Shown here: positions 1 to 8,969 of the stretch, one piece after another
Position numbering within the stretch: the first letter of the stretch is position 1
Layout of the letters: each line of letters opens with the position of its first letter
Program-made: the position numbers and the translations under genes
The notes under the pieces: model-generated
Told to the model about the DNA's origin: nothing
Databases searched by the model: none
The model's input: the letters and a program-made list of their open reading frames with translations, nothing else
Origin: a virus
Virus record (IMG/VR): IMGVR_UViG_3300020060_000015
Span: 1-43,871 of that record
DNA length: 43,871 bases
Direction: 5' to 3' (one strand)

Positions 1-1
1 T

Positions 2-766
2 GGTCGATTGTCAGCTTTCCAACGTCAAGCCTCGGAAGAACGCACCAAGCGACTGGAACTCGAAGCCAAGCTCGCCGGCCTTCAGACCAAGGAAGCACCC
101 AAGCCGTTAAAGGAATCCGCCACTACTCCGCGTCTAAAGGAGCTGGCTGAGAATGATCCGGCTTACCTAGAAGCTCTCGATGAGTTCCGCGCCCTGCAAC
201 GTAAAGAGTGGGAAGAGGAACTGAAGGCTCGTGACGCCAAACTAGACGGATACACCAAACTCGAAGAACAGCATCGAGCAGAAGAATACCAGCGTGAGTT
301 TGTTGAAAAGCTGGATTCAGAGTTCGGTAACTGGCGAGAGGTCGTCTACAAGGTTGACGATAAGGGCGAGATACAGGTCAACGAGAAGAAGCAACCCATC
401 TTCTCTGACGGCTACGCCCACTTCATCACCGATCAGCCCCCCGCCGTACAGAAAGCCATTCTCAATGTAGAGAGTCCAGACGATGCACTCTGGGCGATCA
501 GACAGTACGAGCAGTGGGGTAAAAGCAAAGGCTTCATCAAGACAGAGGACGCGGCTGCAAAAGCCCCCAACCCTCAAGCCGATGCGATCAAGAACAAACG
601 AGAGCAAGACCTAAAGAAGACCTCGGTTCCGAAGTCCAGCTCGACTCCCCTTGCCGTCAACACCCCGTTTGATCCGGGTGATGAGAAGGCAGTGGAGCGA
701 CTGCGACGCGCAGCCCGTGAGGCTCTTCAGAGGGGAGACCCGACAATCTTCAGCAACGCTCGATAG
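2..766 (+). CDS. Scaffolding-like protein (5' end outside window)
   Basis: The open frame is already running at the left edge (first full codon at position 2), so the N-terminus is missing; the TTG at position 8 is only an internal codon. At least 254 residues are visible. They are highly charged, with heptad-like Glu/Lys/Leu stretches (RTKRLELEAKLAGL near the start and KEWEEELKARDAKLDGY in the middle) and a disordered Pro/Ser/Lys-rich C-terminus. It stands directly upstream of the major capsid gene, where podoviruses and siphoviruses place the scaffold that guides procapsid assembly. The function is inferred from composition and position; no catalytic motif is seen. An alternative is a capsid-associated minor head protein. 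Confidence 0.7.
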   Translation, partial: GRLSAFQRQASEERTKRLELEAKLAGLQTKEAPKPLKESATTPRLKELAENDPAYLEALDEFRALQRKEWEEELKARDAKLDGYTKLEEQHRAEEYQREFVEKLDSEFGNWREVVYKVDDKGEIQVNEKKQPIFSDGYAHFITDQPPAVQKAILNVESPDDALWAIRQYEQWGKSKGFIKTEDAAAKAPNPQADAIKNKREQDLKKTSVPKSSSTPLAVNTPFDPGDEKAVERLRRAAREALQRGDPTIFSNAR

Positions 767-805
767 CGACACGCTACGCAGCAACGCGACATCCCACAAC
801 TAGAG

Positions 806-815
806 ACAAGTAACA
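806..815 (+). promoter_or_regulatory. Leader box ACAAGTAACA before capsid gene
   Basis: A one-mismatch copy of a 10-nt box (ACAAGCRACA) that recurs before several genes in this window. Here it ends 6 nt before the capsid ATG. The leader between 767 and 821 is rich in A and C and has no convincing Shine-Dalgarno sequence, which is notable for what should be the most strongly translated gene. Confidence 0.4.
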
Positions 816-821
816 ACAACC

Positions 822-1826
822 ATGACTCAGCTAGTCAATACCTATGGTGGTATTGGTTCGCGTACGAACGTCTTTGCAGACGAGAAGTTCCTTAGCCATG
901 CGCTCCCGCAATTGGTTCTGGAACGGTACGCAACCGTCAAGCCACTCCCGAAAAACAAGACCCTGACGATCGTCTTCCGTCGCTCGATTCCATTCGACGT
1001 TACCGACGTTCCGCTTCAGGAAGGCGTAACCCCCACCCCGCTCGGCATTCAGTTTGAGGATGTCCGTGCAACGATGAAGCAGTACGGCGACTGGGTGCAG
1101 ATCAGTGATGTTATTGCTGATACGCACGAAGACCCGGTGCTTGCAGAACAGACCGAACTGCTCGGCGAAAAGGCCGGCCAGACTCGTGAGCTGATCAACT
1201 GGGGCAACTTCCGCGCTGGTACGTCCGTCTTCTACGCTTCGACGGCCGCTACTCCGACTGTCCGTACCGACGTTAACGCGCCGATCAACCTGAGCCTGAT
1301 TCGTAAGGTTGAGACGTTCCTTGACGCGCAGTACGCCAAGCGCATCACCAAGATGATCAACCCGTCTTCGGACTATGGCACTTCTGCCGTTCCGGAAGGC
1401 TACGTTGCTATCGGCCACACCGATATGCGCGGTGATCTGTACGACATCCCCGGTTTCACCCGGAAGGAGAAGTACGCGTCGGGTAGTCCGGAACCGAACG
1501 AAGTTGGTTCGGCTGACGGTCTGCGCTTCGTCATCTCGGCGTTCCTCAAGCCCCTGCCCGGTGCTGGTTCGGCCACGCTCAACGGTATGCGCAACACCAA
1601 CGCCGCCGTTGACGTGTACTCGACCATCGTCTTTGGTCAGGAAGCAATCGGCACCGTGCCCCTCAAGGGCATGAACGAAGCAATGATCAAGGTGCGCAAT
1701 CCCGGCACGATTGATTCGGGCGACCCGCTGGGTCAGCGCGGCTTCGTGTCCTACAAGATGTACCACTGCTCTCTGATCCTGAATCAGAACTGGATTTCCC
1801 GCATCGAGAGCGGAGCGACCCTGTAA
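822..1826 (+). CDS. Major capsid protein, N4-gp56 family
   Basis: A 334-residue protein with the pattern of the N4-gp56 family of major capsid proteins: an N-terminal segment FADEKFLSHALPQLVLERY, then LTIVFRRSIPF, a TPLQEGVTPTP-like turn (here VPLQEGVTPTPLG), and the QYGDWVQISDVIADTHEDPV region that is very typical of the family. It forms the icosahedral shell. The ATG at 822 is the only sensible start and lies after an A/C-rich leader. It follows the scaffold-like gene by 55 nt and its stop overlaps the next ATG (TAATG). Family assignment is by recognition of motifs; the podovirus setting fits. Confidence 0.88.
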   Translation: MTQLVNTYGGIGSRTNVFADEKFLSHALPQLVLERYATVKPLPKNKTLTIVFRRSIPFDVTDVPLQEGVTPTPLGIQFEDVRATMKQYGDWVQISDVIADTHEDPVLAEQTELLGEKAGQTRELINWGNFRAGTSVFYASTAATPTVRTDVNAPINLSLIRKVETFLDAQYAKRITKMINPSSDYGTSAVPEGYVAIGHTDMRGDLYDIPGFTRKEKYASGSPEPNEVGSADGLRFVISAFLKPLPGAGSATLNGMRNTNAAVDVYSTIVFGQEAIGTVPLKGMNEAMIKVRNPGTIDSGDPLGQRGFVSYKMYHCSLILNQNWISRIESGATL

Positions 1827-2407
1827 TGGCTATCTTTAAATGTGATCTCGTAAAGAACCGGGATCGTGTCAACTGTGTCAACCACGGCTTTCACGTTCCT
1901 TTTGTTGCCACTGTCACCATTCCGGCAGGCACCGTTATTGCCCTGAATGATGTCATTGAAATCATGGACCTCTCGTCCCGCCACCCGGTTGTGGGCCTTC
2001 GCGTCTACACCGATGACCTCGACGATGCGACCACGATGACGTGGGACGTTGGCTTTGCAAAGCTGACTCCCGGTACGGGTTACGGTGGAACGGACGCAAG
2101 CGGTGTTGCTACCGATTTCGACGTTGCTTCCGGCACCACGTACACGTCGCCGACCTCCGATCCGAACTACTACGTTGCGGCCGGTACTTTCGGTCGTGCT
2201 GCGGGCTACACCTCTCCGACTCTGGCTGCGACGGTTCTTGCCGATCCTGCCGGTATCGCGGGGCCGGTCCGTGTCACTGCAACGCAGACCGCCGCCACTC
2301 CGACGCAGACCACCGCGTCGCTGGTTGATCGCGTGATTCGTTTCGAGTTCGATGTTGCTCGTGCTACACCGACTGGTACTCAGACGGTGGATATGGGCGG
2401 CTACTAA
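1826..2407 (+). CDS. Capsid-linked virion protein, unknown role
   Basis: A 193-residue protein whose ATG overlaps the capsid stop (TAATGG), so it is probably translated with the capsid. It is rich in Thr, Ala, Gly and Val with predicted beta-strand character and no coiled coil or membrane segment. It begins MAIFKCDLVKNRDRVN, then an ATVTIPAGTVIALNDVIEI stretch typical of small beta-rich head proteins. A decoration or head-stabilising role is plausible because it is immediately downstream of the capsid gene and shares its terminator, but no family was recognised. Confidence 0.75.
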   Translation: MAIFKCDLVKNRDRVNCVNHGFHVPFVATVTIPAGTVIALNDVIEIMDLSSRHPVVGLRVYTDDLDDATTMTWDVGFAKLTPGTGYGGTDASGVATDFDVASGTTYTSPTSDPNYYVAAGTFGRAAGYTSPTLAATVLADPAGIAGPVRVTATQTAATPTQTTASLVDRVIRFEFDVARATPTGTQTVDMGGY

Positions 2408-2421
2408 GCCCTGTTGTAATC

Positions 2422-2457
2422 GAGAGCCCCAGTCTATCGGGGCTCTCATCTTCTTTG
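2422..2457 (+). terminator. Rho-independent terminator after capsid cluster
   Basis: Perfect 9-bp stem GAGAGCCCC / GGGGCTCTC (2422-2430 and 2439-2447) with an 8-nt loop, followed by ATCTTCTTT. It would end or attenuate transcription after the capsid and its partner, separating them from the downstream tail genes. Confidence 0.85.
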
Positions 2458-2485
2458 ACACTTTTCACGGACGAAACTTAGAGAC

Positions 2486-3145
2486 ATGGCAAAAGGAACC
2501 GTACACGTAAAGGCCGAAGAGGCCAAGGCAAACAGCAAGGATCAGACAGAGTTTCTTGCAAGCATTCCTACCGAAGCACTGCCCGAAGTGGCGGCTGCAT
2601 TCGGAGTTCCGGAAGACAAGATTCCCGAAGACGCAACGCGAGAGCAGCTCATCGAGCTGATCCAAGCAGCGAAGCGCCACGACATCTCCGTCGCCAAATC
2701 AATCATGCAAGACGGCAAGCCAATGGATTGTCCCGTTGGTTACGCAATCATCCGCGTCACGCCGAAGAATGGACAGGAATGGGGCAAGCGCAGTAAGGAA
2801 GTCTTCTTTGCCGCAATGAACGGATCGGCCCTCGTTGGCCGTCGTGGCATCCCCGTTTTGATTCCCGAAAAGTATCTGGCGTGCTTCACCGATGCGGTTC
2901 GCAAGGTGTACGACCAGGATCAGGAGTCGTTGAAGGTGGACTACAACCGCAACGGTGCCAACCTCGTCGAGTCGCAGGAATACGCAGAGGACTTCTCCAT
3001 CCTCGCGCACGCGCCTGACCTCGAAGCTGCGAAAGCCAAGGAAGCCGATCTGAAAGCGGGCTCGGTCAAGTTCTTGAAGAAGAAAGCTGCAATGGCTGCC
3101 TACAAGGAAGCCATGTACGAGCAGAACATGGTCAACCAATCGTAA
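2486..3145 (+). CDS. Hypothetical virion-region protein
   Basis: A 219-residue protein encoded just after the terminator. The first 70 residues look like an acidic, LEM/SAP-like helical segment (PEDKIPEDATREQLIELIQAAKR); the middle contains a beta-rich part (GYAIIRVTPKNGQEWGKRS, then RRGIPVLIPEKYL); the C-terminus is Lys/Ala-rich and helical. I do not recognise the family. Position between capsid and adaptor genes suggests a head-completion or head-fibre role. Its start is an ATG preceded by TTAGAGAC, a weak ribosome binding site. Confidence 0.75.
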   Translation: MAKGTVHVKAEEAKANSKDQTEFLASIPTEALPEVAAAFGVPEDKIPEDATREQLIELIQAAKRHDISVAKSIMQDGKPMDCPVGYAIIRVTPKNGQEWGKRSKEVFFAAMNGSALVGRRGIPVLIPEKYLACFTDAVRKVYDQDQESLKVDYNRNGANLVESQEYAEDFSILAHAPDLEAAKAKEADLKAGSVKFLKKKAAMAAYKEAMYEQNMVNQS

Positions 3146-3154
3146 CAAGCAACA
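3145..3154 (+). promoter_or_regulatory. Leader box ACAAGCAACA before adaptor gene
   Basis: Exact copy of the recurring box, overlapping the last base of the previous stop codon and 23 nt before the AUC codon proposed as the start of the adaptor gene. A possible Shine-Dalgarno (GAGG) lies between them. Confidence 0.45.
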
Positions 3155-3177
3155 CCTGATCTCTTGAGGGTACACGC

Positions 3178-4134
3178 ATCAATTTCCTAGACCTGGTCCG
3201 GAAAGCAATTTCCGAAGCTGGCATATCCCAGACGACCGAAGAACCAGAAACCCTCGAAGGTCTCACTGGTCTCGCTGCCAAGTTCAAGGACTGGGTGCGC
3301 GATGCGTGGGACGAAATCAAGATCGAGAACGATCAGAACGAGTTCACGAAGGCTTGGTTCCAATCCACGGTCAATCCACGCTTCTACTTCGATCTTGATC
3401 AGATCGGCATGACGGAGTGCTTCGCTGGCGATACGCTGGTTGGGCAGTTCTCCGGATGCACGTTTGATGTCACGAACGTCATCATCGTCAACGGTGGGCT
3501 CTGGGCGGATGGCACTGCTCAGGGCTTCATTGAGTTTGAGAACGCGGAAGGCACGCTCCCGTCTGATTCAGAGCCGATGCTCATCGAGGCTTCTGGAGAA
3601 GACTCCTGTCGCTTCCTCCAGTGGGGTGACTACCGTCTCGACTCCCAGACGGAGATGGGCTCGGGATACGTCGCCAACCTGCAAGACGTTTGGTGGCAGT
3701 CGCTCAAGATTGCTTCTGTAGCTTCGGCCACGTCTCCGCAAGGCGAAGTTCCCCTTCCCTATCTCGACTACTCGGGATTTCTTCAGCGCTTCGACACCAA
3801 CGCTCAGACGTTGGGGCAGCCGCAGATTGTCACCGAGACTCCGGATGACGGCACTCGCATCTTCTTCTGGCCCCCTCCGGATCAGCCGTATCGCATACGC
3901 GGCTACTACTACAAGAACATTGATTCACTCATCAATGACACCGACACGCCTGATGGGCTGAAGGCCATCTATCACCCGATGATCGCTTGGCGGGCGGTGA
4001 TGTACTACGGCCAGTACGAAGGCGGCAATCAGGCGATCGTCTCTGAGGCGAAGTCTCGCTACGTGGTCTACAAAAAGAAGCTGGACCGCGAAGGAACGCT
4101 TCCCGTGGTCATGCGCCCTGTCCGTCTCTGGTAA
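3178..4134 (+). CDS. Head-tail adaptor-type protein, likely non-AUG (AUC) start
   Basis: The first conventional start is GTG at 3295 (279 residues), but the same frame is clearly coding further up: NFLDLVRKAISEAGIS and TLEGLTGLAAKFKDWVRDAW, the usual opening of phage adaptor proteins that sit between portal and tail. The frame is open back to a TGA at 3157, with no ATG, GTG or TTG; the codon where M would be expected is ATC at 3178, preceded by GAGG at good spacing. From ATC the protein has 318 residues. The C-terminal half contains the compact TRIFFWPPPDQPYRIRG and LKAIYHPMIAWRAVMYY segments seen in such adaptors. Its stop overlaps the next ATG (TAATGG). Start choice is inference; function is by resemblance and position. 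Confidence 0.7.
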   Translation: MNFLDLVRKAISEAGISQTTEEPETLEGLTGLAAKFKDWVRDAWDEIKIENDQNEFTKAWFQSTVNPRFYFDLDQIGMTECFAGDTLVGQFSGCTFDVTNVIIVNGGLWADGTAQGFIEFENAEGTLPSDSEPMLIEASGEDSCRFLQWGDYRLDSQTEMGSGYVANLQDVWWQSLKIASVASATSPQGEVPLPYLDYSGFLQRFDTNAQTLGQPQIVTETPDDGTRIFFWPPPDQPYRIRGYYYKNIDSLINDTDTPDGLKAIYHPMIAWRAVMYYGQYEGGNQAIVSEAKSRYVVYKKKLDREGTLPVVMRPVRLW

Positions 4135-7100
4135 TGGCAGGCGAGTCCCAATACCAGCAGGTTGTCGTCCCGCTGAGAGGCGGCTTGGACTTGGTGTCGC
4201 CGCGCTACGCAGTGACGCCAGGAACGCTCCAAGACAATCTGAACTACGAAACCTATTCCATCGCCGGATATGGCGTCATGGAGGGCATCGCTCGCTACGA
4301 CGGCACCACCCCTTGCTTCAACAGGGATTGGGTGATTGCTACACGCTCTGACGGCTCTGGGACATTTACTGTCGGGGAATACCTGAAGAACGGGGTCAAC
4401 TTCTTCGGGCAGGCTGTGAGCTGGGACGGTGCCAACGGAGTCCTCTCTTACCTGATCCTCAACCCGGAAGAAGCCCCGAAGGTTGGTGACGAGATCACAG
4501 GTTTCGGTTCCGGCGCAACACTGACAGCCGACACCGGAGGCATTGTTCGCGCCAGTCTCTACTACTCGGACATGGCGTCATTCCTCGACGCGCAGAAAGA
4601 TATCTACGAGACCGTCCGCACTGACAAGAAGTCGATCTACGTCTTTGACACGTACGCCAAGAACATCATCCCCCACGGGCTGCATTGGTATCGCGGCGCG
4701 CTGTACGCAGTTGCGGACGGGTACCAAATTACGTTTGACACGGGTGCGTTTGAAGTGCTGCCCGGCGATCAGATCACACTGACCGGTGCCAAGGAAGGGA
4801 CAATCCTTTCGGTCCTCGTCACATCCGGCTCGTGGTCCACAGGCGATGCTGCTGGAACGATGGTAATCCGCACTGACGGATTCCTCACCACCAATTCTAT
4901 ACAAGCCGGCTCAAAGACGATTCGGAGGCCGGACGGAGCAACGGCGTTCACATCTCATGCTGCGGCTTTCGTTATCACCGATCGCCGCACCCCGGGCAGT
5001 CCTTCAGCGCAACTCTTCCAAGGACCGTTGGATGATGATTTCCAGACTACCGAGCAGATCAACACCAACTCCGCTCGACCTGGAAAGCTGTGGAAGCCGG
5101 TGGACATGGGCTGGGAAATCCAGTTCACCACTGACGACGACACAACGGGCGATGCCCCGGCTACAGTGTTCCGTGGTGAGTTTGCTTCCGACCTGCTGAG
5201 TTCCACGCAGAACATCACGGCTCTCGCCACCAGCGAAACGCTCGATTCGACGGCAACAGTCGCCACCCCGTTCGGCGGGTCATCATTCACCGTTCCGGCT
5301 GCAACAGCACTCCATACAGTGTTGGGGGACGGCTCCTCTGCGACGTTCGCTGCTCTCCCGATCCTCACGGGTCCCGATGAAGCAACGGGAACGTACGCAA
5401 TCCTTAAGGGCTACAACCTAGCTTCCATCCCAGACGGAGCAATCCTGACGGGGATCGAGGTGACGGCAACGATCACCACAGGCGGTTCTACTACAGGCTC
5501 GGCTGACTTCTCCTTGGCCGGAGACGGTTTCGCCGCCAACCCGTCGTCTGTCAAGACTGCCTCTGTCCCCGCTGCCTCCGCCGCTGTTCCCTACGTCTTG
5601 GGCGGTGACGGAGACTTGTGGGGCGTAACGCTTTCTGCAACTAACTTCCTCGCCGCTGTCCGTGATGACGCAACGTTCGGCCTGAAGTTCAAGCTGACCG
5701 AGCAAGTAGGCGGCGGTGCTCAGCGTCTCCAAATCACCGATGTCTCACTGAAGGTCTTCTATAGGACTCCGGTAACGGCGTACTACGCCCACGATCCGGT
5801 GAGCGGGCAAGACCTCCAAGTCACCATCCCGTATTACCACCTGTCGAAAGGCATCTTCAATCCAGGCGCTCCACAAGAGCTGTGGGCCACGGGCTCAATG
5901 GCGGTGTACAGCATCACGCCGTTGGACAGCACAGGCGGTTTGGGGTCGGTTGACTCTACGACGTGGACGATTGGCGGTGGATGGGAACTGCGCACTGCCA
6001 GAGATGGCGGGGGCGATCTCATCGCCAAGTTCTCGTCCCAGATGCAGGCTGCGGTGTTGCCCAACAGGTCTTCACTGGACAACGCTCACAAACGCTTCGA
6101 GATCATCACCGCCAACTACTACGCGAACTCCGATTGGGTTGCGTTCTACGGCGTCTCAGGTGTTGGTCCTTCGTTCCAGTACGACGGCTACTACTTCTAC
6201 AACGTCTACACCGCGCTCCCTTCCACGGAAGACACGCCCTCTCACATCGCCTATCACCGCAACTATGCAGTGCTGGGCTACGACAACGGGCAGTGCATCG
6301 TCTCGTTCCCCGGAGAGCCGACCAACTTCGATCCTGTGGATGGCTCGACCATCTACGCCTTCGGTGATCGCATCACGGGGTTGCTGAGTCTCAACGGCAC
6401 AGCTTTGGGAGTCTTCTGCGAAGCATCTGTTCACGCCCTCGCGGGCGATGTCCTGACAGCGACGGAAGACAACAACGCTGTCCAGCAGGTGATCTCTCCC
6501 TACTCGGGAGCGATTGAGTACACCGTCGTTGATTGTGGTATCCCGCTGTTCGCTGATTTCCGCGGCATCTCGACGATCGACGCCACGAACAAGTACGGCG
6601 ACTTCGAGAACGGGCGTGTGTCCTACCAGATCACGCCGTATCTGATGGACCGGGTGAACGATCGCTTTGCCTACCAGGCTACCAGCCAGAACATCCTCTT
6701 TGCCCTGCCCGTCCGCAACAAGAACCAGTACCGACTTTACTTCGCCGACGGAGCAATCCTGACGTGCGGGTTGCCGACTGGTGACAGAGGCTACGAGTTC
6801 ACGAAGCAGTCGTATCTAGACTCCAACAACCTCGACACGATGATTCCGGTGTTCATGTGTACGGGCACAAGCCGTTCAGGCCGCGATCTCATCTTTGGCA
6901 CGTTTGAACTGAAGACCTTCGACGAGACGAACATCACAACCCCGAAGGTGCCGGAACGGGAAATCTACGTCTACTCGATTGACAAGGGCACGCGGTTTGA
7001 TCTTGCCCCAATCAAGCATTTCGCTCGCCTCAACTTCATGAGCTTGGACGCGCCGGCAGAGTTCACGATTGTCCGTGCGGCACGCATTGAGCTGTTGTCC

Positions 7101-7376
7101 CAGAACTACTTCGACGGCTACACGAACGTTGCTGGCGACTATCAGCCGTTCAACGCCACCAAGCGCCCTGTGGAGATTGATCCGACAGGAAAACCTGTCC
7201 GCATCATCAAAGATTCCGACTACCTGACAGTCCAGCTTGAAGGACGAGGAACCTCAGTCGCAGTCGAAATCGGCGGGGAACACATTTACCCCGGCCACGT
7301 CCTCCAAGCCCTCGTGGTGTTCTTCATGGGCGGCAAGCAGCAACTCGGCAACTCCCCGAATCAGAAGACCAGATAA
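4134..7376 (+). CDS. Large tail protein (T7 gp12 / nozzle-like)
   Basis: A 1080-residue protein overlapping the adaptor stop. The N-terminus (VVPLRGGLDLVSPRYAVTPG, then LQDNLNYE) matches the beginning of T7 gp12-like tail tube B or nozzle proteins, where a GGLDLVTPP-type motif is followed by an NFE/NYE motif. It is longer than T7 gp12 (about 790 residues), with an inserted Thr/Ser/Gly-rich beta region at roughly residues 270-560, which could be an added surface domain. The C-terminal part (RYLYFADG-like KNQYRLYFADGAILTCG) resembles the beta-propeller repeats of these proteins. It should form the tail below the adaptor ring. Confidence 0.7.
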   Translation: MAGESQYQQVVVPLRGGLDLVSPRYAVTPGTLQDNLNYETYSIAGYGVMEGIARYDGTTPCFNRDWVIATRSDGSGTFTVGEYLKNGVNFFGQAVSWDGANGVLSYLILNPEEAPKVGDEITGFGSGATLTADTGGIVRASLYYSDMASFLDAQKDIYETVRTDKKSIYVFDTYAKNIIPHGLHWYRGALYAVADGYQITFDTGAFEVLPGDQITLTGAKEGTILSVLVTSGSWSTGDAAGTMVIRTDGFLTTNSIQAGSKTIRRPDGATAFTSHAAAFVITDRRTPGSPSAQLFQGPLDDDFQTTEQINTNSARPGKLWKPVDMGWEIQFTTDDDTTGDAPATVFRGEFASDLLSSTQNITALATSETLDSTATVATPFGGSSFTVPAATALHTVLGDGSSATFAALPILTGPDEATGTYAILKGYNLASIPDGAILTGIEVTATITTGGSTTGSADFSLAGDGFAANPSSVKTASVPAASAAVPYVLGGDGDLWGVTLSATNFLAAVRDDATFGLKFKLTEQVGGGAQRLQITDVSLKVFYRTPVTAYYAHDPVSGQDLQVTIPYYHLSKGIFNPGAPQELWATGSMAVYSITPLDSTGGLGSVDSTTWTIGGGWELRTARDGGGDLIAKFSSQMQAAVLPNRSSLDNAHKRFEIITANYYANSDWVAFYGVSGVGPSFQYDGYYFYNVYTALPSTEDTPSHIAYHRNYAVLGYDNGQCIVSFPGEPTNFDPVDGSTIYAFGDRITGLLSLNGTALGVFCEASVHALAGDVLTATEDNNAVQQVISPYSGAIEYTVVDCGIPLFADFRGISTIDATNKYGDFENGRVSYQITPYLMDRVNDRFAYQATSQNILFALPVRNKNQYRLYFADGAILTCGLPTGDRGYEFTKQSYLDSNNLDTMIPVFMCTGTSRSGRDLIFGTFELKTFDETNITTPKVPEREIYVYSIDKGTRFDLAPIKHFARLNFMSLDAPAEFTIVRAARIELLSQNYFDGYTNVAGDYQPFNATKRPVEIDPTGKPVRIIKDSDYLTVQLEGRGTSVAVEIGGEHIYPGHVLQALVVFFMGGKQQLGNSPNQKTR

Positions 7377-7379
7377 CGA

Positions 7380-8099
7380 ATGAATGCTTACAACACGAGC
7401 GGCATGTACCGCGCTCCGCAGCCTCGTACCAACGCTCCACTCCCCACTGGATTCTGGGCTTCCCAAGGCGGAGCCTTCACACGCAACACACAAGACAACG
7501 AGTTGGTTTCCAACAACCTCAACGACCTTGTAGCCAACGGCTCTCGCTATCTTGATCAGGCCCGTAGCGGAGCAATGGCTACTGCCGCAGGCCGTGGGCT
7601 CGGCAACAGTTCGTACGCAGCAGGCAACGCTGAGGGTGCAGCCATCCGCGCAGCTCTCCCGATTGCACAGGGCGACGCCAGCGCATTCGGCGCAGCGGCT
7701 ACACAGAATCAGGATGCTTTGAACCAGATTCTCGCTGCGAACAACGCGAACGCTACGTCGATGTCGAACGCCAGAACAGCAGCCGGCGCTTCTCGCTACG
7801 GCTCTGATCGGAGCTATGCAGCCAGCCGCTACGGTCAAGATCAAGAGACTATGCGCTCACGTGAGAACCAGCAGTTTGAACAGTCGCAAATGCAGAATCA
7901 ATATGCGCTTCAGGACTACTACGGCGGGCAGGAGTGGCAGAGGAATCTGTACGGCAACATCATCCAAGGCGCATACGGAACGATGTTTAGCAATCCTGAC
8001 TACTTCAACGATCCCGACGCAGCAATGGGGTTTGTCCAAGGTTTCGGTGACTACGCTGCCGGGCAGATTGATCAGTACATGTACGGAGACGGCCCGTAA
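7380..8099 (+). CDS. Internal virion protein, Ala/Asn/Gln-rich
   Basis: A 239-residue protein starting 3 nt after the tail gene. It is Ala-, Gln-, Asn- and Tyr-rich with a GRGLGNSSYAAGNAEGAAI motif that is common in podovirus proteins carried inside the capsid or in the tail and ejected with DNA. The following region (residues 100-190) is a long Gln-rich helix. No enzyme motif is seen. Its stop overlaps the next ATG (TAATGA). Confidence 0.65.
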   Translation: MNAYNTSGMYRAPQPRTNAPLPTGFWASQGGAFTRNTQDNELVSNNLNDLVANGSRYLDQARSGAMATAAGRGLGNSSYAAGNAEGAAIRAALPIAQGDASAFGAAATQNQDALNQILAANNANATSMSNARTAAGASRYGSDRSYAASRYGQDQETMRSRENQQFEQSQMQNQYALQDYYGGQEWQRNLYGNIIQGAYGTMFSNPDYFNDPDAAMGFVQGFGDYAAGQIDQYMYGDGP

Positions 8100-8425
8100 T
8101 GAATGCCTACGGCGCAGGGTGGGGGCAGGGTTACATCGCCCCGGATACCTCCCAATCAAATTATGTTTCAACCGATCCGTCGTACAACCCGTACTCAAGT
8201 GACACGGGTCTGAGTTCTGGCAACAACTCAATGTGGGGCGCAATCATCGGAGCAGCAGGGAGCTATGCGGGTGCGAAAGCAGACGCTGCGGCCCTTGAGC
8301 AGAATACTAAGCTGAGCATAGAAGCCAAGAAACAAATGCTGGCAGAACAACGTAAGCAAGACTTGGAAGACCGGGGCTACAGACGCACCGCCACCTCGAA
8401 ATGGTCGCAATATTTTGCCGGCTGA
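8099..8425 (+). CDS. Small internal virion-like protein (paralog of 8970 gene)
   Basis: A 108-residue protein. It has a Gly/Ala-rich hydrophobic segment (MWGAIIGAAGSYAGAKADAA) followed by a charged helix (KKQMLAEQRKQDLEDRGYRR) and ends KWSQYFAG. The gene at 8970 encodes the same order: GVAIAAGISAVGAYASSEA, then KELMAEKRKFDLEDRAYRQ and NWAKYAKG. The two therefore look like diverged duplicates now separated by a hydroxylase-like gene. The hydrophobic-then-helical design is usual for podovirus ejection proteins. Confidence 0.65.
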   Translation: MNAYGAGWGQGYIAPDTSQSNYVSTDPSYNPYSSDTGLSSGNNSMWGAIIGAAGSYAGAKADAAALEQNTKLSIEAKKQMLAEQRKQDLEDRGYRRTATSKWSQYFAG

Positions 8426-8960
8426 TCCGATCGAGTTGGTTGCAACGGGATTCAACGTTGCGCTACTGCGTGCGGCCCTGAAAGACCAAAGTCTCTGGGA
8501 TCGCAACAAGGCCCGCACCTCCGATCCAAGATCGCCGCACTACGGATGCTCTGACATTTGGGCGCGCTACGCGCCGATCAGCGAGTACGGCATCGAAGGG
8601 CCTTTCAAATCGGTTTGGTATGACGAGTTGGGCGAGACGCTGTTAAAACCGCTCGGGCTTCTTGCCTACGACATTTTGGAAATGGTGGGAGGCTACGAAC
8701 TTGGCGGCGTTCTCGTGACCCGGATTCCCGCTGGCGGAGAAGTTAAGCCGCATATAGATCGAGGCTGGCACGCCCGACACTACGCAGATAAGTTCTGTTT
8801 GAGCGTCGAAGCCAATGAAGAACAGACATTCTGTTTTGAATCCAAGCAACTCGTATCGAAACCCGGTGATCTATTCTTTTTCGACAATAGTCAGCTTCAC
8901 TGGGTCACTAACAAATCCACTTCAGATCGCGTAAGCGTGATCTTCTGCACTAAAAGATAG
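8415..8960 (+). CDS. Asp/Asn beta-hydroxylase-like 2-oxoglutarate oxygenase
   Basis: A 181-residue protein resembling the aspartyl/asparaginyl beta-hydroxylase family (Fe(II)/2-oxoglutarate oxygenases). The metal-binding pattern is visible: H-x-D in EVKPHIDRGW (about residues 114-119) and a distal His in SQLHWVTNKS near residue 161, followed by an Arg (DRVSVIFC) suited to bind 2-oxoglutarate. TTG at 8415 is used because it overlaps the previous stop; no ATG is available near the N-terminus, and a second TTG at 8436 is possible. The gene splits a pair of related structural genes, so it looks like a later insertion. Its target (virion or host protein) is unknown. Confidence 0.7.
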   Translation: MPADPIELVATGFNVALLRAALKDQSLWDRNKARTSDPRSPHYGCSDIWARYAPISEYGIEGPFKSVWYDELGETLLKPLGLLAYDILEMVGGYELGGVLVTRIPAGGEVKPHIDRGWHARHYADKFCLSVEANEEQTFCFESKQLVSKPGDLFFFDNSQLHWVTNKSTSDRVSVIFCTKR

Positions 8961-8969
8961 GAACAAACT

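Noticed and set aside
831-1766. 311-codon open frame on the minus strand over the capsid gene
   Set aside because: Mirror of a GC-biased coding sequence; low-complexity Arg/Val/Asp content, no ribosome binding site, and the plus strand is certainly the capsid gene.
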